64,000 nucleotides of DNA from Pseudomonas sp. Irchel 3E13. Its GTDB lineage: Bacteria; Pseudomonadota; Gammaproteobacteria; Pseudomonadales; Pseudomonadaceae. The position numbers were made by a program, and so were the translations under genes. Below, piece by piece: positions 34,248 through 42,128 of the stretch (position 1 is the first letter of the stretch; each line of letters begins with the position of its first letter). Under the pieces are notes generated by a model. The model saw nothing but the letters and a program-made list of their open reading frames with translations, made no database searches and was not told where the DNA came from. Where the stretch lies: assembly GCF_900187455.1 (NCBI RefSeq), contig NZ_FYDX01000001.1, positions 62,001-126,000 on the forward strand. Direction: 5' to 3'.

Positions 34248-36962
34248 ATGCTGTTCAAACGTTTCGGCCGGCGCCTGCTGGCGTTCTTCGACCACGGCCT
34301 GAGCCGGCATTTCCGCCGCCAGGCAATGCTGGAACTGCTGCGTAACGGCAGCGCCCGCGGCAACCTGCCGGTCGAATTCATTCGGCAACTGTCCACCGTC
34401 GCCGGCCTTGAAGCCGGTGCCCTCTACCAGCGCTTCGGCACCGGCGCCGAAGGCCTCGACGCCACCCGCGCCGAAACCGTGCGCGACCGGGTCGGGGCCA
34501 ACGTGGTCAACCAGGAAAAACCGGTCCCGCCGTTGCTGCACCTGTGGTGGTGCTACCGCAACCCGTTCAACCTGCTGCTCAGCCTGCTGGCCCTGGTGTC
34601 CTGGCTCACCGAAGACCTCACCGCCGCACTGGTGATCGGCAGTATGGTGCTGGTCTCGACGCTGCTGCGCTTTTTCCAGGAAGCCCGCTCCAACCGCGCC
34701 GCCGAGCGTCTCAAGGCGTTGGTCAGCAACACCGCCAGCGTGCTGCGCAGCGGCGACCCGGCTGTCGATCGGCGCGGTGCGGTGGAAGTACCGTTTCGCG
34801 ATCTGGTCCCCGGTGATCTGGTGCTGCTGTCGGCGGGCGACATGATCCCCGCCGACCTGCGGGTGCTCGAAGCCAAGGATCTGTTTATCAGCCAGGCGGC
34901 GATCACCGGCGAATCACTGCCGGTGGAGAAGTTCGCTCATGCCCGGCGCGCCGTCGGCAGCCCGCTGGAATGCGACAACCTGTGCTTCATGGGCACCAAC
35001 GTGGTCAGCGGCAGCGCCCGCGCCCTGGTGGTCGGCACCGGCCAGCACACCTACTTCGGCAACCTCGCCGAGCGGGTGTTGAGCAGCGACCGCGAGCCGA
35101 CCGCCTTTCAGCAGGGCGTCAACAAGGTCAGTTGGTTGCTGATCCGCTTCATGCTGGTCATGACCCCGCTAGTGCTGCTGATCAACGGTTTCACCAAGGG
35201 CGACTGGCTGGAGGCTTCGCTGTTCGCGCTGTCCATCGCCGTAGGCCTGACCCCGGAGATGCTGCCGATGATCGTCACCTCGACCCTGGCCAAGGGCGCC
35301 GTGGCGCTCTCGCGCAAGAAAGTCATCGTCAAGCGCCTGGACGCCATCCAGAACTTCGGCGCCATGGATGTGCTGTGCACCGACAAGACCGGCACCCTGA
35401 CCCAGGACCGCATCGTTCTGGAGCGCCACACCGATGTGCTCGGCGTGCCCTGCGAGGCGGTGCTGGACGATGCCTGGCTGAACAGCCATCACCAGACCGG
35501 GCTGAAAAACCTGCTGGACGTCGCCGTGCTGGAACATGCCGGCCCGCAGCGGCAGGCCCGCCTGGGCAGCGCCTTCAGCAAGGTCGACGAGATCCCCTTC
35601 GACTTCCAGCGCCGGCGCATGTCGGTGGTGGTCGGGCACGACGGCAATGGCCATCGGCTGGTGTGCAAGGGCGCGCTGGAGGAAGTGCTGGCGGTGTGCA
35701 CGCGGGTGCGCCTGGGCGACGAGGAACGTCCGCTGGACCCGCAACTGCTGGCACGCATCCGTGAACACACTGCCCTGCTCAATGATGAAGGCCTGCGCGT
35801 GGTCGCGGTGGCGGTCAAGCAACTGCCGGGCGGGCGTGAGCAGTATCGGGTGGCTGACGAAAGCGATCTGCTGCTCACCGGCTATATCGCCTTCCTCGAC
35901 CCGCCCAAGGAAACCACGGCCGCCGCGCTGCGGGTTCTGGCCGAACAGGGCGTGGCGGTGAAAGTGCTGACGGGTGACAACGAGCGCGTCAGCCAACGCG
36001 TCTGCCGTGAAGTCGGCCTGCCGGTGGCCGGGCTGTTGCTGGGCAGCGAGATCGATGCACTCGACGACCGCCAGCTCAGCGACCGCGCCGCCGAATGCAA
36101 CCTGTTCGCCCGCCTCACCCCGGCGCACAAGGAACGCATCGTCCGCCTGCTGCGCCAGCGTGGTCATGTGGTCGGTTTCATGGGCGACGGCATCAACGAC
36201 GCCCCGGCGCTGCGCGCGGCGGACGTCGGCATTTCGGTGGATTCGGCGGTGGACATCGCCAAGGAGGCCGCGGACATCATCCTGCTGGAAAAAAGCCTGA
36301 TGGTCCTGGAAGAAGGCGTGCTCGAAGGCCGCAAGACCTTCGCCAACATGCTCAAGTACATCAAGATGACCGCCAGTTCCAACTTCGGTAACGTCTTCAG
36401 CGTGCTGGTGGCCAGCGCGTTCCTGCCCTTCCTGCCGATGCTGCCGCTGCACCTGCTGGTGCAGAACCTGCTCTACGACCTGTCGCAGACCGCGATCCCT
36501 TTCGACAACGTCGATGCCGAGCAACTGACCCGGCCGCAACGCTGGCAGGCCGAGGACATCGGGCGGTTCATGCTGTTCTTCGGACCGCTCAGTTCGATCT
36601 TCGACATCCTCACCTATGCCGTGATGTGGTTCGTGTTCGCCGCGAACACGCCGGAGCACCAGACCCTGTTCCAGTCCGGCTGGTTCGTCGAAGGGTTGCT
36701 GTCGCAGACGCTGGTGGTGCATCTGATCCGCACCCGCAAGCTGCCGTTCGTGCACAGCCGCGCGGGCTGGCCGTTGCTGGCCATGACGCTGCTGATCGTC
36801 GCTGTCGGCGTGCTGCTGCCGATGTCGCCGCTGGCTAGCTACTTCAAGCTGCAGGCGCTGCCGTTGAGCTACTTCCCGTTCCTGCTGGTGATTCTGCTGG
36901 GGTACGTCGGCGTGGTGCAGGCGATGAAAGGCTGGTTCACCCGCCGCTATGGCTGGCAATAA
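34248..36962 (+). CDS. mgtA: MgtA-type Mg2+-importing P-type ATPase
   Basis: 904 residues, the family length. Domains in order: N-terminal cation-ATPase domain (about 30-100), helices 1-2, actuator domain with ITGESLPVEK, helices 3-4 with LTPEMLPMIVTSTLAKGA, phosphorylation motif DKTGTLT (D379), the nucleotide domain, GDGINDAPALRAADVGISVD, and the C-terminal helices with NLLYDLSQTAIPFDNVD, a segment typical of MgtA/MgtB. It imports Mg2+ at the inner membrane using ATP. AGGAG precedes the ATG. An in-frame upstream extension to 34188 falls inside the leader and is rejected. The leader peptide and hairpin upstream argue for induction in low Mg2+. Confidence 0.95.
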   Translation: MLFKRFGRRLLAFFDHGLSRHFRRQAMLELLRNGSARGNLPVEFIRQLSTVAGLEAGALYQRFGTGAEGLDATRAETVRDRVGANVVNQEKPVPPLLHLWWCYRNPFNLLLSLLALVSWLTEDLTAALVIGSMVLVSTLLRFFQEARSNRAAERLKALVSNTASVLRSGDPAVDRRGAVEVPFRDLVPGDLVLLSAGDMIPADLRVLEAKDLFISQAAITGESLPVEKFAHARRAVGSPLECDNLCFMGTNVVSGSARALVVGTGQHTYFGNLAERVLSSDREPTAFQQGVNKVSWLLIRFMLVMTPLVLLINGFTKGDWLEASLFALSIAVGLTPEMLPMIVTSTLAKGAVALSRKKVIVKRLDAIQNFGAMDVLCTDKTGTLTQDRIVLERHTDVLGVPCEAVLDDAWLNSHHQTGLKNLLDVAVLEHAGPQRQARLGSAFSKVDEIPFDFQRRRMSVVVGHDGNGHRLVCKGALEEVLAVCTRVRLGDEERPLDPQLLARIREHTALLNDEGLRVVAVAVKQLPGGREQYRVADESDLLLTGYIAFLDPPKETTAAALRVLAEQGVAVKVLTGDNERVSQRVCREVGLPVAGLLLGSEIDALDDRQLSDRAAECNLFARLTPAHKERIVRLLRQRGHVVGFMGDGINDAPALRAADVGISVDSAVDIAKEAADIILLEKSLMVLEEGVLEGRKTFANMLKYIKMTASSNFGNVFSVLVASAFLPFLPMLPLHLLVQNLLYDLSQTAIPFDNVDAEQLTRPQRWQAEDIGRFMLFFGPLSSIFDILTYAVMWFVFAANTPEHQTLFQSGWFVEGLLSQTLVVHLIRTRKLPFVHSRAGWPLLAMTLLIVAVGVLLPMSPLASYFKLQALPLSYFPFLLVILLGYVGVVQAMKGWFTRRYGWQ

Positions 36963-36989
36963 GCCGTTTCCGGGATCGCCTGTATTTCA

Positions 36990-37457
36990 TCAACCGGCGC
37001 GGGACAGCTCCCGCGCCATCAACCATTGCTCCTTGCCCCATGCCTCGAACCGCTCCACCACCTGCCATCCGCGCTTGGCGTAATACTCGCTCTGGTCGTG
37101 GGTGTGCAGGTACAGGCGGGCGATGCCGGTGGCCCGGGCGTGATCACAAATGCCTTCGATCAACTGCTCCGCGAGCCCTCGCCCGCGTGCTTCGGGGCGG
37201 ATGAACACACAGGCGAGCCACGAACCAAGATCGGCGCGCTCCGGCAGATCGTCGCGGGCCAGTGCGGCGCCGCCGAGCAGTTCGCCCTCATCGAGGACGA
37301 TCAGGCATTTCCACTGACCGTCATGTTGCCCCGAGGCGAATTCCGCCTGCCAGTCCGCCAATGGCTGCTCGAACTCGTAGCTGAACTGGCGATGCAGCCA
37401 GGTGGCCAAGGTGTCGCTGTGGTGCAGGTGGTGTTCAAGCCAATCCAGGTGCGGCAT
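36990..37457 (-). CDS. GNAT-family N-acetyltransferase
   Basis: 155 residues with the GNAT core: LGSWLACVFIRPEARGRGLAEQLIEGI supplies the acetyl-CoA pyrophosphate-binding loop (RPEARGRGLA), and GIARLYLHTHDQSEYYAKRGWQVVERF is the usual C-terminal motif. AAGGA precedes the ATG. It lies 26 bp after the LuxR gene on the same strand and could be co-transcribed, and it converges with mgtA. The acceptor substrate is unknown. Confidence 0.9.
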   Translation of the reverse strand: MPHLDWLEHHLHHSDTLATWLHRQFSYEFEQPLADWQAEFASGQHDGQWKCLIVLDEGELLGGAALARDDLPERADLGSWLACVFIRPEARGRGLAEQLIEGICDHARATGIARLYLHTHDQSEYYAKRGWQVVERFEAWGKEQWLMARELSRAG

Positions 37458-37483
37458 GGGAAGTCCTTGTTGAAGCGAGGGTT

Positions 37484-38287
37484 TCAGTTCCGGTGGCCCT
37501 GGGTTACCAGACCGATCAATTCACGCAAACTCCCGGTGCCGAGTTTGCGGTACAGCCGCTTGATATAGGTCGCCGCACTGGACGGCCGCACGCCCAGGCG
37601 CCGGGCGATTTCGTCGTTGTCGATGCCGGTCAGCAGCAGGCGCAGCAGCTCAAGGTCGCGCGGGGTCAGCTCCGGGTACAGGGTAGCGAGGCGTTCGGCC
37701 AACACCTGCGGCAGTTCGTCGACCTGCCGCCAGGCCAGGTAATGCATGCGCACGATCTGCATCAACAAAGGTGCCCAGGCTTCCAGGTGGTCAAGCTCCT
37801 GGTTGCTGAAGCAGCCATGCTCCCGGCCCCGGTAGAAGTTCACCGACAGCCAGCGATCATTGTCGCAACGGGTCAGCAGCGCCAGGCGTTCGGCGATCTT
37901 CGGCTGCTCGTAGCAGATGCGCCGGTATTCGGCGTGGCCGATGTCATCGATGTGCTGGCGTTGCACCATGATCCGTTCACCGCCGCCGCCACTCATGGCC
38001 TGCTGGTTGCCGTCCTGGTTGTAGAAGCGTTCGGCATAGTTGGAGGAAATCTTCGGCAGCGACACTTCCCGCGCCCGGTCGGCGAAGGTGAACACCTGTG
38101 GGTTGCGGCGCGGCGCATAAGCGAAGACCGTGCACTGAGCCAGCGGAATACCGTTGCCGATCAACTGCAACAGATCGCCGGCCAATTGCCGGCGATAGTC
38201 GTGCCCGACATGGGCAAGCAGCCTGGCGGCCTGGCCGATATTCAGGCTCTGCGGCGGCGGCACGGTACGCAACGGCCAGAATTGCAT
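37484..38287 (-). CDS. LuxR-type (solo) transcriptional regulator
   Basis: 267 residues. The C-terminal LuxR helix-turn-helix (LTPRDLELLRLLLTGIDNDEIARRLGVRPSSAATYIKRLYRKLG read in parts, about 200-250) is complete. The N-terminal ~190 residues are not an obvious autoinducer, response-receiver or PAS domain. GAGGGAAA precedes the ATG. It sits immediately downstream of the DUF2783/FAD-monooxygenase genes, so it is a likely regulator of that hydroxylation pathway, though this is inferred from position. Confidence 0.9.
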   Translation of the reverse strand: MQFWPLRTVPPPQSLNIGQAARLLAHVGHDYRRQLAGDLLQLIGNGIPLAQCTVFAYAPRRNPQVFTFADRAREVSLPKISSNYAERFYNQDGNQQAMSGGGGERIMVQRQHIDDIGHAEYRRICYEQPKIAERLALLTRCDNDRWLSVNFYRGREHGCFSNQELDHLEAWAPLLMQIVRMHYLAWRQVDELPQVLAERLATLYPELTPRDLELLRLLLTGIDNDEIARRLGVRPSSAATYIKRLYRKLGTGSLRELIGLVTQGHRN

Positions 38288-38392
38288 GGCGTTTCCCTCT
38301 CGGGGGTTTCGAAGAGCGCGAGTCTATCAGGCTGCCCGGGCAAGCTGGACGGCCTTCCTCGCACAGGCCCATACGAGGAAGGCAGCGGGCCG

Positions 38393-38575
38393 TTACAAGT
38401 CGCGGCCGGCGATCACCGTCAGTTCGCTGAAGCGCTCGACATCGCCCAGGGCCTCGGCGGCCAACAGGGCGAGCTTGACCAGCAGCAGCTCACGCTTGCC
38501 GTCAGGCGCCTGGTCCAGGCTGTCGGCCAGGCGGTCATAGAGGATTTCCAGTTCGGGGGTGGTCAGGTGTGCCAT
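38393..38575 (-). CDS. Small DUF2783-type protein
   Basis: 60 residues, helical, in the order expected for DUF2783 (LYDRLADSLD...LLLVKLALLAAEALGD). GAGGA is seven bases before the ATG, and the gene starts ten bases after the FAD monooxygenase stop. DUF2783 proteins are repeatedly found next to MhpA-like monooxygenases, suggesting a small accessory subunit. The function is unknown. Confidence 0.78.
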   Translation of the reverse strand: MAHLTTPELEILYDRLADSLDQAPDGKRELLLVKLALLAAEALGDVERFSELTVIAGRDL

Positions 38576-38585
38576 GGCGGTGTCC

Positions 38586-40280
38586 TCAGTCGTTTCCCAA
38601 TGCGGTGTGGAAGGCGGCGGTCAGGGCGTCAGCGCCCAGCGATCGCCAGCGGGCGCAGACATGCTGGTCCGGGCGGGCCAGATAAGCGCTGCCGGCCTGC
38701 GCAGCGTATTTGCGCCGCAAGTGGCCATCGGGATCGACCAGGGTCAGGTCGGCAGCGTCGACCGGGCGCGCACTGCCCACCGCAATCAGCCGCAGCGGAA
38801 TACCCCGCGCTTGCACTGCCGCGACCTGCGCCTGGATCTCCAGCGGCAACGCCCCGTCATCGGTGAAATACAGCAAGTGGAACGCCGCCCCCAAGTGATC
38901 GAACAGGTAATCGTCGTCGCCCAGGCGCACGTTCAGCAGCGGCGCGCCGGCCCGCGGGCCGTGTGGGAACAGGCTGTCGTCGGCCTTTTCGCAATTGAGC
39001 GGCGAATCGGCGTAGTCGTGGGGCCGCGAGGTGCGCCAGTGAAACAGCGGCCGGACGAAATCCTGGGACAGCGACAACGACAGCACCGCGTCGCGCAGCA
39101 GGCGCTGGCCGGGGCTGGGCGGCGTCATGAAGCGCGTGCTCTTGCCCGCCTCCTCGATGATTTCCCGAGCCGCCGCCACCCGCTCATGACTGTAGGACGG
39201 CAACAGCCGCGGCCCGGCCAGGCCCTTGATCTGCAACGCCAGCTTCCAGCACAGGTCGTTGACGTCCTGAAACCCGGTGTTGGCCCCGCGAACACCGAAG
39301 ATCGGCAGCAAGTGCGCGGCATCACCGCTGAAAATCACCCGCTGTGCGAGGTAGTCCGGCAGGGTCAGGGCGCGGGCGGAATACACCGAGCACCAGTCCA
39401 GTTCCCAGGTGCGGTCCGCCATGCCCATCAAGGCGAGCTGGGCGTCGATGCGCTGGCGCAAGGATTCCGGGGCCAATGCCTGTTCCGGGGTTTCGTTGGT
39501 GGGCAATTGATAGTCGATGCGCCAGATATCCCCCGGCTCGCGGTGCATCAACACGGTGTTACCCGGGTTCCAGGGCGGATCGAAATAGGCCAGGCGTTCG
39601 GTGGGCAGGTCGAGCTTGATGCGGATATCAGCGATCACGAAACGGCCTTCATAGGCCGCGCCCTCCAGCTTCAGCCCAAGCAGGCCGCGCAACCCGGAAC
39701 GGGCGCCGTCGGCGGCGATCACCCAGGTGCTCTCCAGTGCATACACGCCAGCTGGGGTGTCCACCTCCAGGCGGGCATGGTCCGGCGCTTGGGTCAGGCC
39801 GACCACCTTGTTGCCCCAGCGCAGCTCGATCAGCGGATTGGCTTCGGCTGCCTCCACCAACGCGCGTTCCAGGCACGGCTGCTGCAGGTTGGTCATGGGC
39901 GGGAAGCGGTCGTCCGGGTCATGCGGCGCTTCCATGCGGAACACCAACTGATTGCGGTAGAACGAGTTGCCGAAGCGCCAGCCGAGGCCGGCCTCGGTCA
40001 CCCGCCCGGCAACGCCGACCTGCTGCAGGATCTCCATCGAGCGCCGGGTGAACACGATGGCGCGACTGCCCTCGCTGACCTGCTGCTCGGCCTCCAGCAC
40101 CACCGAAGGAATACCGTAGCGGGCCAGTTCCAGCGCGGCGGTGAGGCCGATCGGCCCGGCGCCGACCACCACCACGGCCTCGCGTCGGGTGGCGCTGGCC
40201 GCAACATCGGCGGTGAAGGCGGGATAGACCTGATAATCGAAATACAGCGAGCGCCGCGGCTCGGTCGATGGACTGTGCAT
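38586..40280 (-). CDS. FAD-dependent monooxygenase (MhpA-like aromatic hydroxylase family)
   Basis: About 564 residues. The N-terminal dinucleotide fold VVVVGAGPIGLTAALELARYG, the ADGARSGLRGLLG (DG) motif, and the GDAAHLLPIFGVRGANTGFQDVNDLCWKL FAD/ribityl motif (read in parts) identify a class A flavoprotein hydroxylase. The C-terminal thioredoxin-like domain is typical of the MhpA/phenol hydroxylase group. Substrates are phenols or phenylpropionates. The start at 40280 follows GGAG at moderate distance; an upstream ATG at 40322 has no ribosome site. With DUF2783 and LuxR it forms a small aromatic-degradation module. Confidence 0.88.
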   Translation of the reverse strand: MHSPSTEPRRSLYFDYQVYPAFTADVAASATRREAVVVVGAGPIGLTAALELARYGIPSVVLEAEQQVSEGSRAIVFTRRSMEILQQVGVAGRVTEAGLGWRFGNSFYRNQLVFRMEAPHDPDDRFPPMTNLQQPCLERALVEAAEANPLIELRWGNKVVGLTQAPDHARLEVDTPAGVYALESTWVIAADGARSGLRGLLGLKLEGAAYEGRFVIADIRIKLDLPTERLAYFDPPWNPGNTVLMHREPGDIWRIDYQLPTNETPEQALAPESLRQRIDAQLALMGMADRTWELDWCSVYSARALTLPDYLAQRVIFSGDAAHLLPIFGVRGANTGFQDVNDLCWKLALQIKGLAGPRLLPSYSHERVAAAREIIEEAGKSTRFMTPPSPGQRLLRDAVLSLSLSQDFVRPLFHWRTSRPHDYADSPLNCEKADDSLFPHGPRAGAPLLNVRLGDDDYLFDHLGAAFHLLYFTDDGALPLEIQAQVAAVQARGIPLRLIAVGSARPVDAADLTLVDPDGHLRRKYAAQAGSAYLARPDQHVCARWRSLGADALTAAFHTALGND

Positions 40281-40473
40281 CGTCAATGCGTCTCCGGTGT
40301 TCTTGTGGTTATGGGACGGCATGCTAAGCGTGATCGAGGCGCGGGCATGTCCCCAAAAGGGGACAACCGGTCAGGCTTGTTGCGCGCGGACAATCCGGCC
40401 CGGCGCCCTTGCCTGTTTCGCCCGACGCCGCCACGGCGTAGGCTCGGGGCCACGTTCATTCAGGAAGGGTCCC
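40281..40473. promoter_or_regulatory. Divergent promoter region, FAD monooxygenase / OsmC
   Basis: This 193-bp spacer separates the divergent monooxygenase and OsmC genes. AGGAAGGG before 40474 is the ribosome site of the osmC-like gene. The inverted repeat TGTCCCCAAAAGGGGACA (40349-40366), a perfect 8-bp dyad with a two-base centre, is a strong operator candidate, for example for the LuxR protein or another regulator. Confidence 0.55.
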
Positions 40474-40956
40474 ATGGCAGACAAACAACACCGCTACGAC
40501 GTCAACGTCACCTGGACTGGCAACCAGGGCACGGGGACCTCCAGCTACCGCGGCTACAGCCGCGACCACCTGATCCAGACGCCCGGCAAGGCGCCGATCG
40601 ACGGCTCGTCCGACCCGGCCTTCCGCGGTGACCCGGCGCGCTGGAACCCCGAAGACCTGCTGGTCGCCTCCCTCTCCGCCTGCCACAAACTCTGGTACCT
40701 GGGCCTCTGCGCCGAAGCCGGCGTGGTGGTGCTCAGCTACGAGGACGACGCGCAAGGCGAGATGGTCGAAGAACACAGCGGCGCCGGGCAGTTCACCTCG
40801 GTGGTACTGCGGCCGCGGGTGGTGATCGCCGCCGGCTCAGACCTCGGAACCGCCCGCGAACTGCATCACCTGGCGCATCAGAAGTGTTTTATCGCCCGGT
40901 CGGTGAATTTTCCGGTGACGCATGAGCCGGACATCTCAACCGCTTCGGCCGGTTGA
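40474..40956 (+). CDS. OsmC-family peroxiredoxin
   Basis: 160 residues, normal for OsmC/Ohr. The two redox cysteines are visible: C70 in SLSACHKLWYL and C138 in HQKCFIARSVNFPV. The N-terminal half has the family beta-strand pattern (YDVNVTWTGNQGTGTSSYRGYSRDH read in parts). These cytoplasmic proteins reduce organic hydroperoxides. It is transcribed away from the flavin monooxygenase, an enzyme type that leaks peroxide, which makes a protective role plausible. Its last 79 bases overlap a convergent unknown gene. Confidence 0.92.
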   Translation: MADKQHRYDVNVTWTGNQGTGTSSYRGYSRDHLIQTPGKAPIDGSSDPAFRGDPARWNPEDLLVASLSACHKLWYLGLCAEAGVVVLSYEDDAQGEMVEEHSGAGQFTSVVLRPRVVIAAGSDLGTARELHHLAHQKCFIARSVNFPVTHEPDISTASAG

Positions 40957-42032
40957 GTCTTGTTGCGCGGTTTCTTCCATTCCTGATCGGGCTGGACAGG
41001 CCCGATCAGCGGCTGGAGGACGAGACCCGCCTCTGTGCCACCGCAGGTCTTCATTACCCTCGATGAGGTCAGGCTCAAGCCGACCAGATGGACCTTCGAG
41101 ATCGGCTGAGGCGCGATGAAACTGTGCCGGTAGCCCTTGGCTCTCCGGGCAATTTCCCGTTGCAGCAGCCCGATTGCGACGCTGGGCGCCGAATCGATGG
41201 AGCCGCCGCTGTTCACGCTGATCCTGCGCATCAGGCGTGAGGCTGAGCGCAGGTAGCGAGTCGTCAGCCAGGCCAGCGGCAGTACGATAACCGCCGCGCC
41301 CTTGAAGCAGGCCAACGCCAGGGACGACTCCGAGTCCCATAGCGCAAAGACCAAAAGGGGCACCTGAAACAGCCCCATGATGAACAGCGTGCGGATTCGC
41401 CCCATAAGAATCCTGAGCTTGCCCACCCGACGCTCCTTCTTTTCATCACGCTCGCTGAACATCCAGCTTTTCAGCACGATGTCGTATTGATCACTGACCT
41501 GACGCAACTGCCGGAGTGCGTTGACCATCGAGTCTGTCACCGCACGACGATGCTCGAAGAAGTCCCGCTTGACGTGAAAGCACAGCACATACCTGGAAAG
41601 GCGGATGCCTGGCAGGGTCGGAGCCCGCTCGATCGAGAGCATCAACCCTCGTCCCAGTGGCAACGACCACCCTTTCGCGCCCAGCATCAGTTGCATCGGG
41701 ACTGCGACAGCGATGGCAAACACGATCAGGTTTAGCGCCGGGATGATAACTGGAGCCAGATTAAAGGCAGGGAGCAGCAGACCACTGGCTACGTGATAAA
41801 GGACACTGACCGGCAGACTGACACCGCCGAGCAACAGCAGGCTGAACCCGATACGGTTCATCAGAAGGCGGTAGAGCCTGAGCAGGTTGTGCCGGAGTGG
41901 AACACGGAAATCCTTACGCCGGCCCGGGATCAGCAGACACACCACTATCCAGCACCAAGTGAAGATACCTGCACAGTTGAGCAGAACCAGAACGTAGTGC
42001 CAGAGCGGAAGTGACGCGAGGGTTTCGAACAT
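40878..42032 (-). CDS. Unknown membrane protein
   Basis: 384 residues with no family I recognise. Hydrophobic segments lie near residues 12-35, 60-82, 92-112 and 225-265, with basic loops between them (HVKRDFFEHRRAVTDSMVNALRQLRQ). Codon use is less GC3-biased than in neighbours, a possible sign of recent acquisition. The C-terminus runs 79 bases into the osmC-like gene on the other strand, so the true end could be shorter in function. It fills an otherwise empty 1.1-kb interval, which is the main argument that it is real. Confidence 0.6.
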   Translation of the reverse strand: MFETLASLPLWHYVLVLLNCAGIFTWCWIVVCLLIPGRRKDFRVPLRHNLLRLYRLLMNRIGFSLLLLGGVSLPVSVLYHVASGLLLPAFNLAPVIIPALNLIVFAIAVAVPMQLMLGAKGWSLPLGRGLMLSIERAPTLPGIRLSRYVLCFHVKRDFFEHRRAVTDSMVNALRQLRQVSDQYDIVLKSWMFSERDEKKERRVGKLRILMGRIRTLFIMGLFQVPLLVFALWDSESSLALACFKGAAVIVLPLAWLTTRYLRSASRLMRRISVNSGGSIDSAPSVAIGLLQREIARRAKGYRHSFIAPQPISKVHLVGLSLTSSRVMKTCGGTEAGLVLQPLIGPVQPDQEWKKPRNKTQPAEAVEMSGSCVTGKFTDRAIKHF

Positions 42033-42128
42033 GCCGTACCTTGAATTTCCCGGAGCCGGCGCCTGAACGCTGGCGCCGTGAATGCATATCGGCGTCCATG
42101 CCGAAACCCTTAGCGCTGAACCTGCGCT

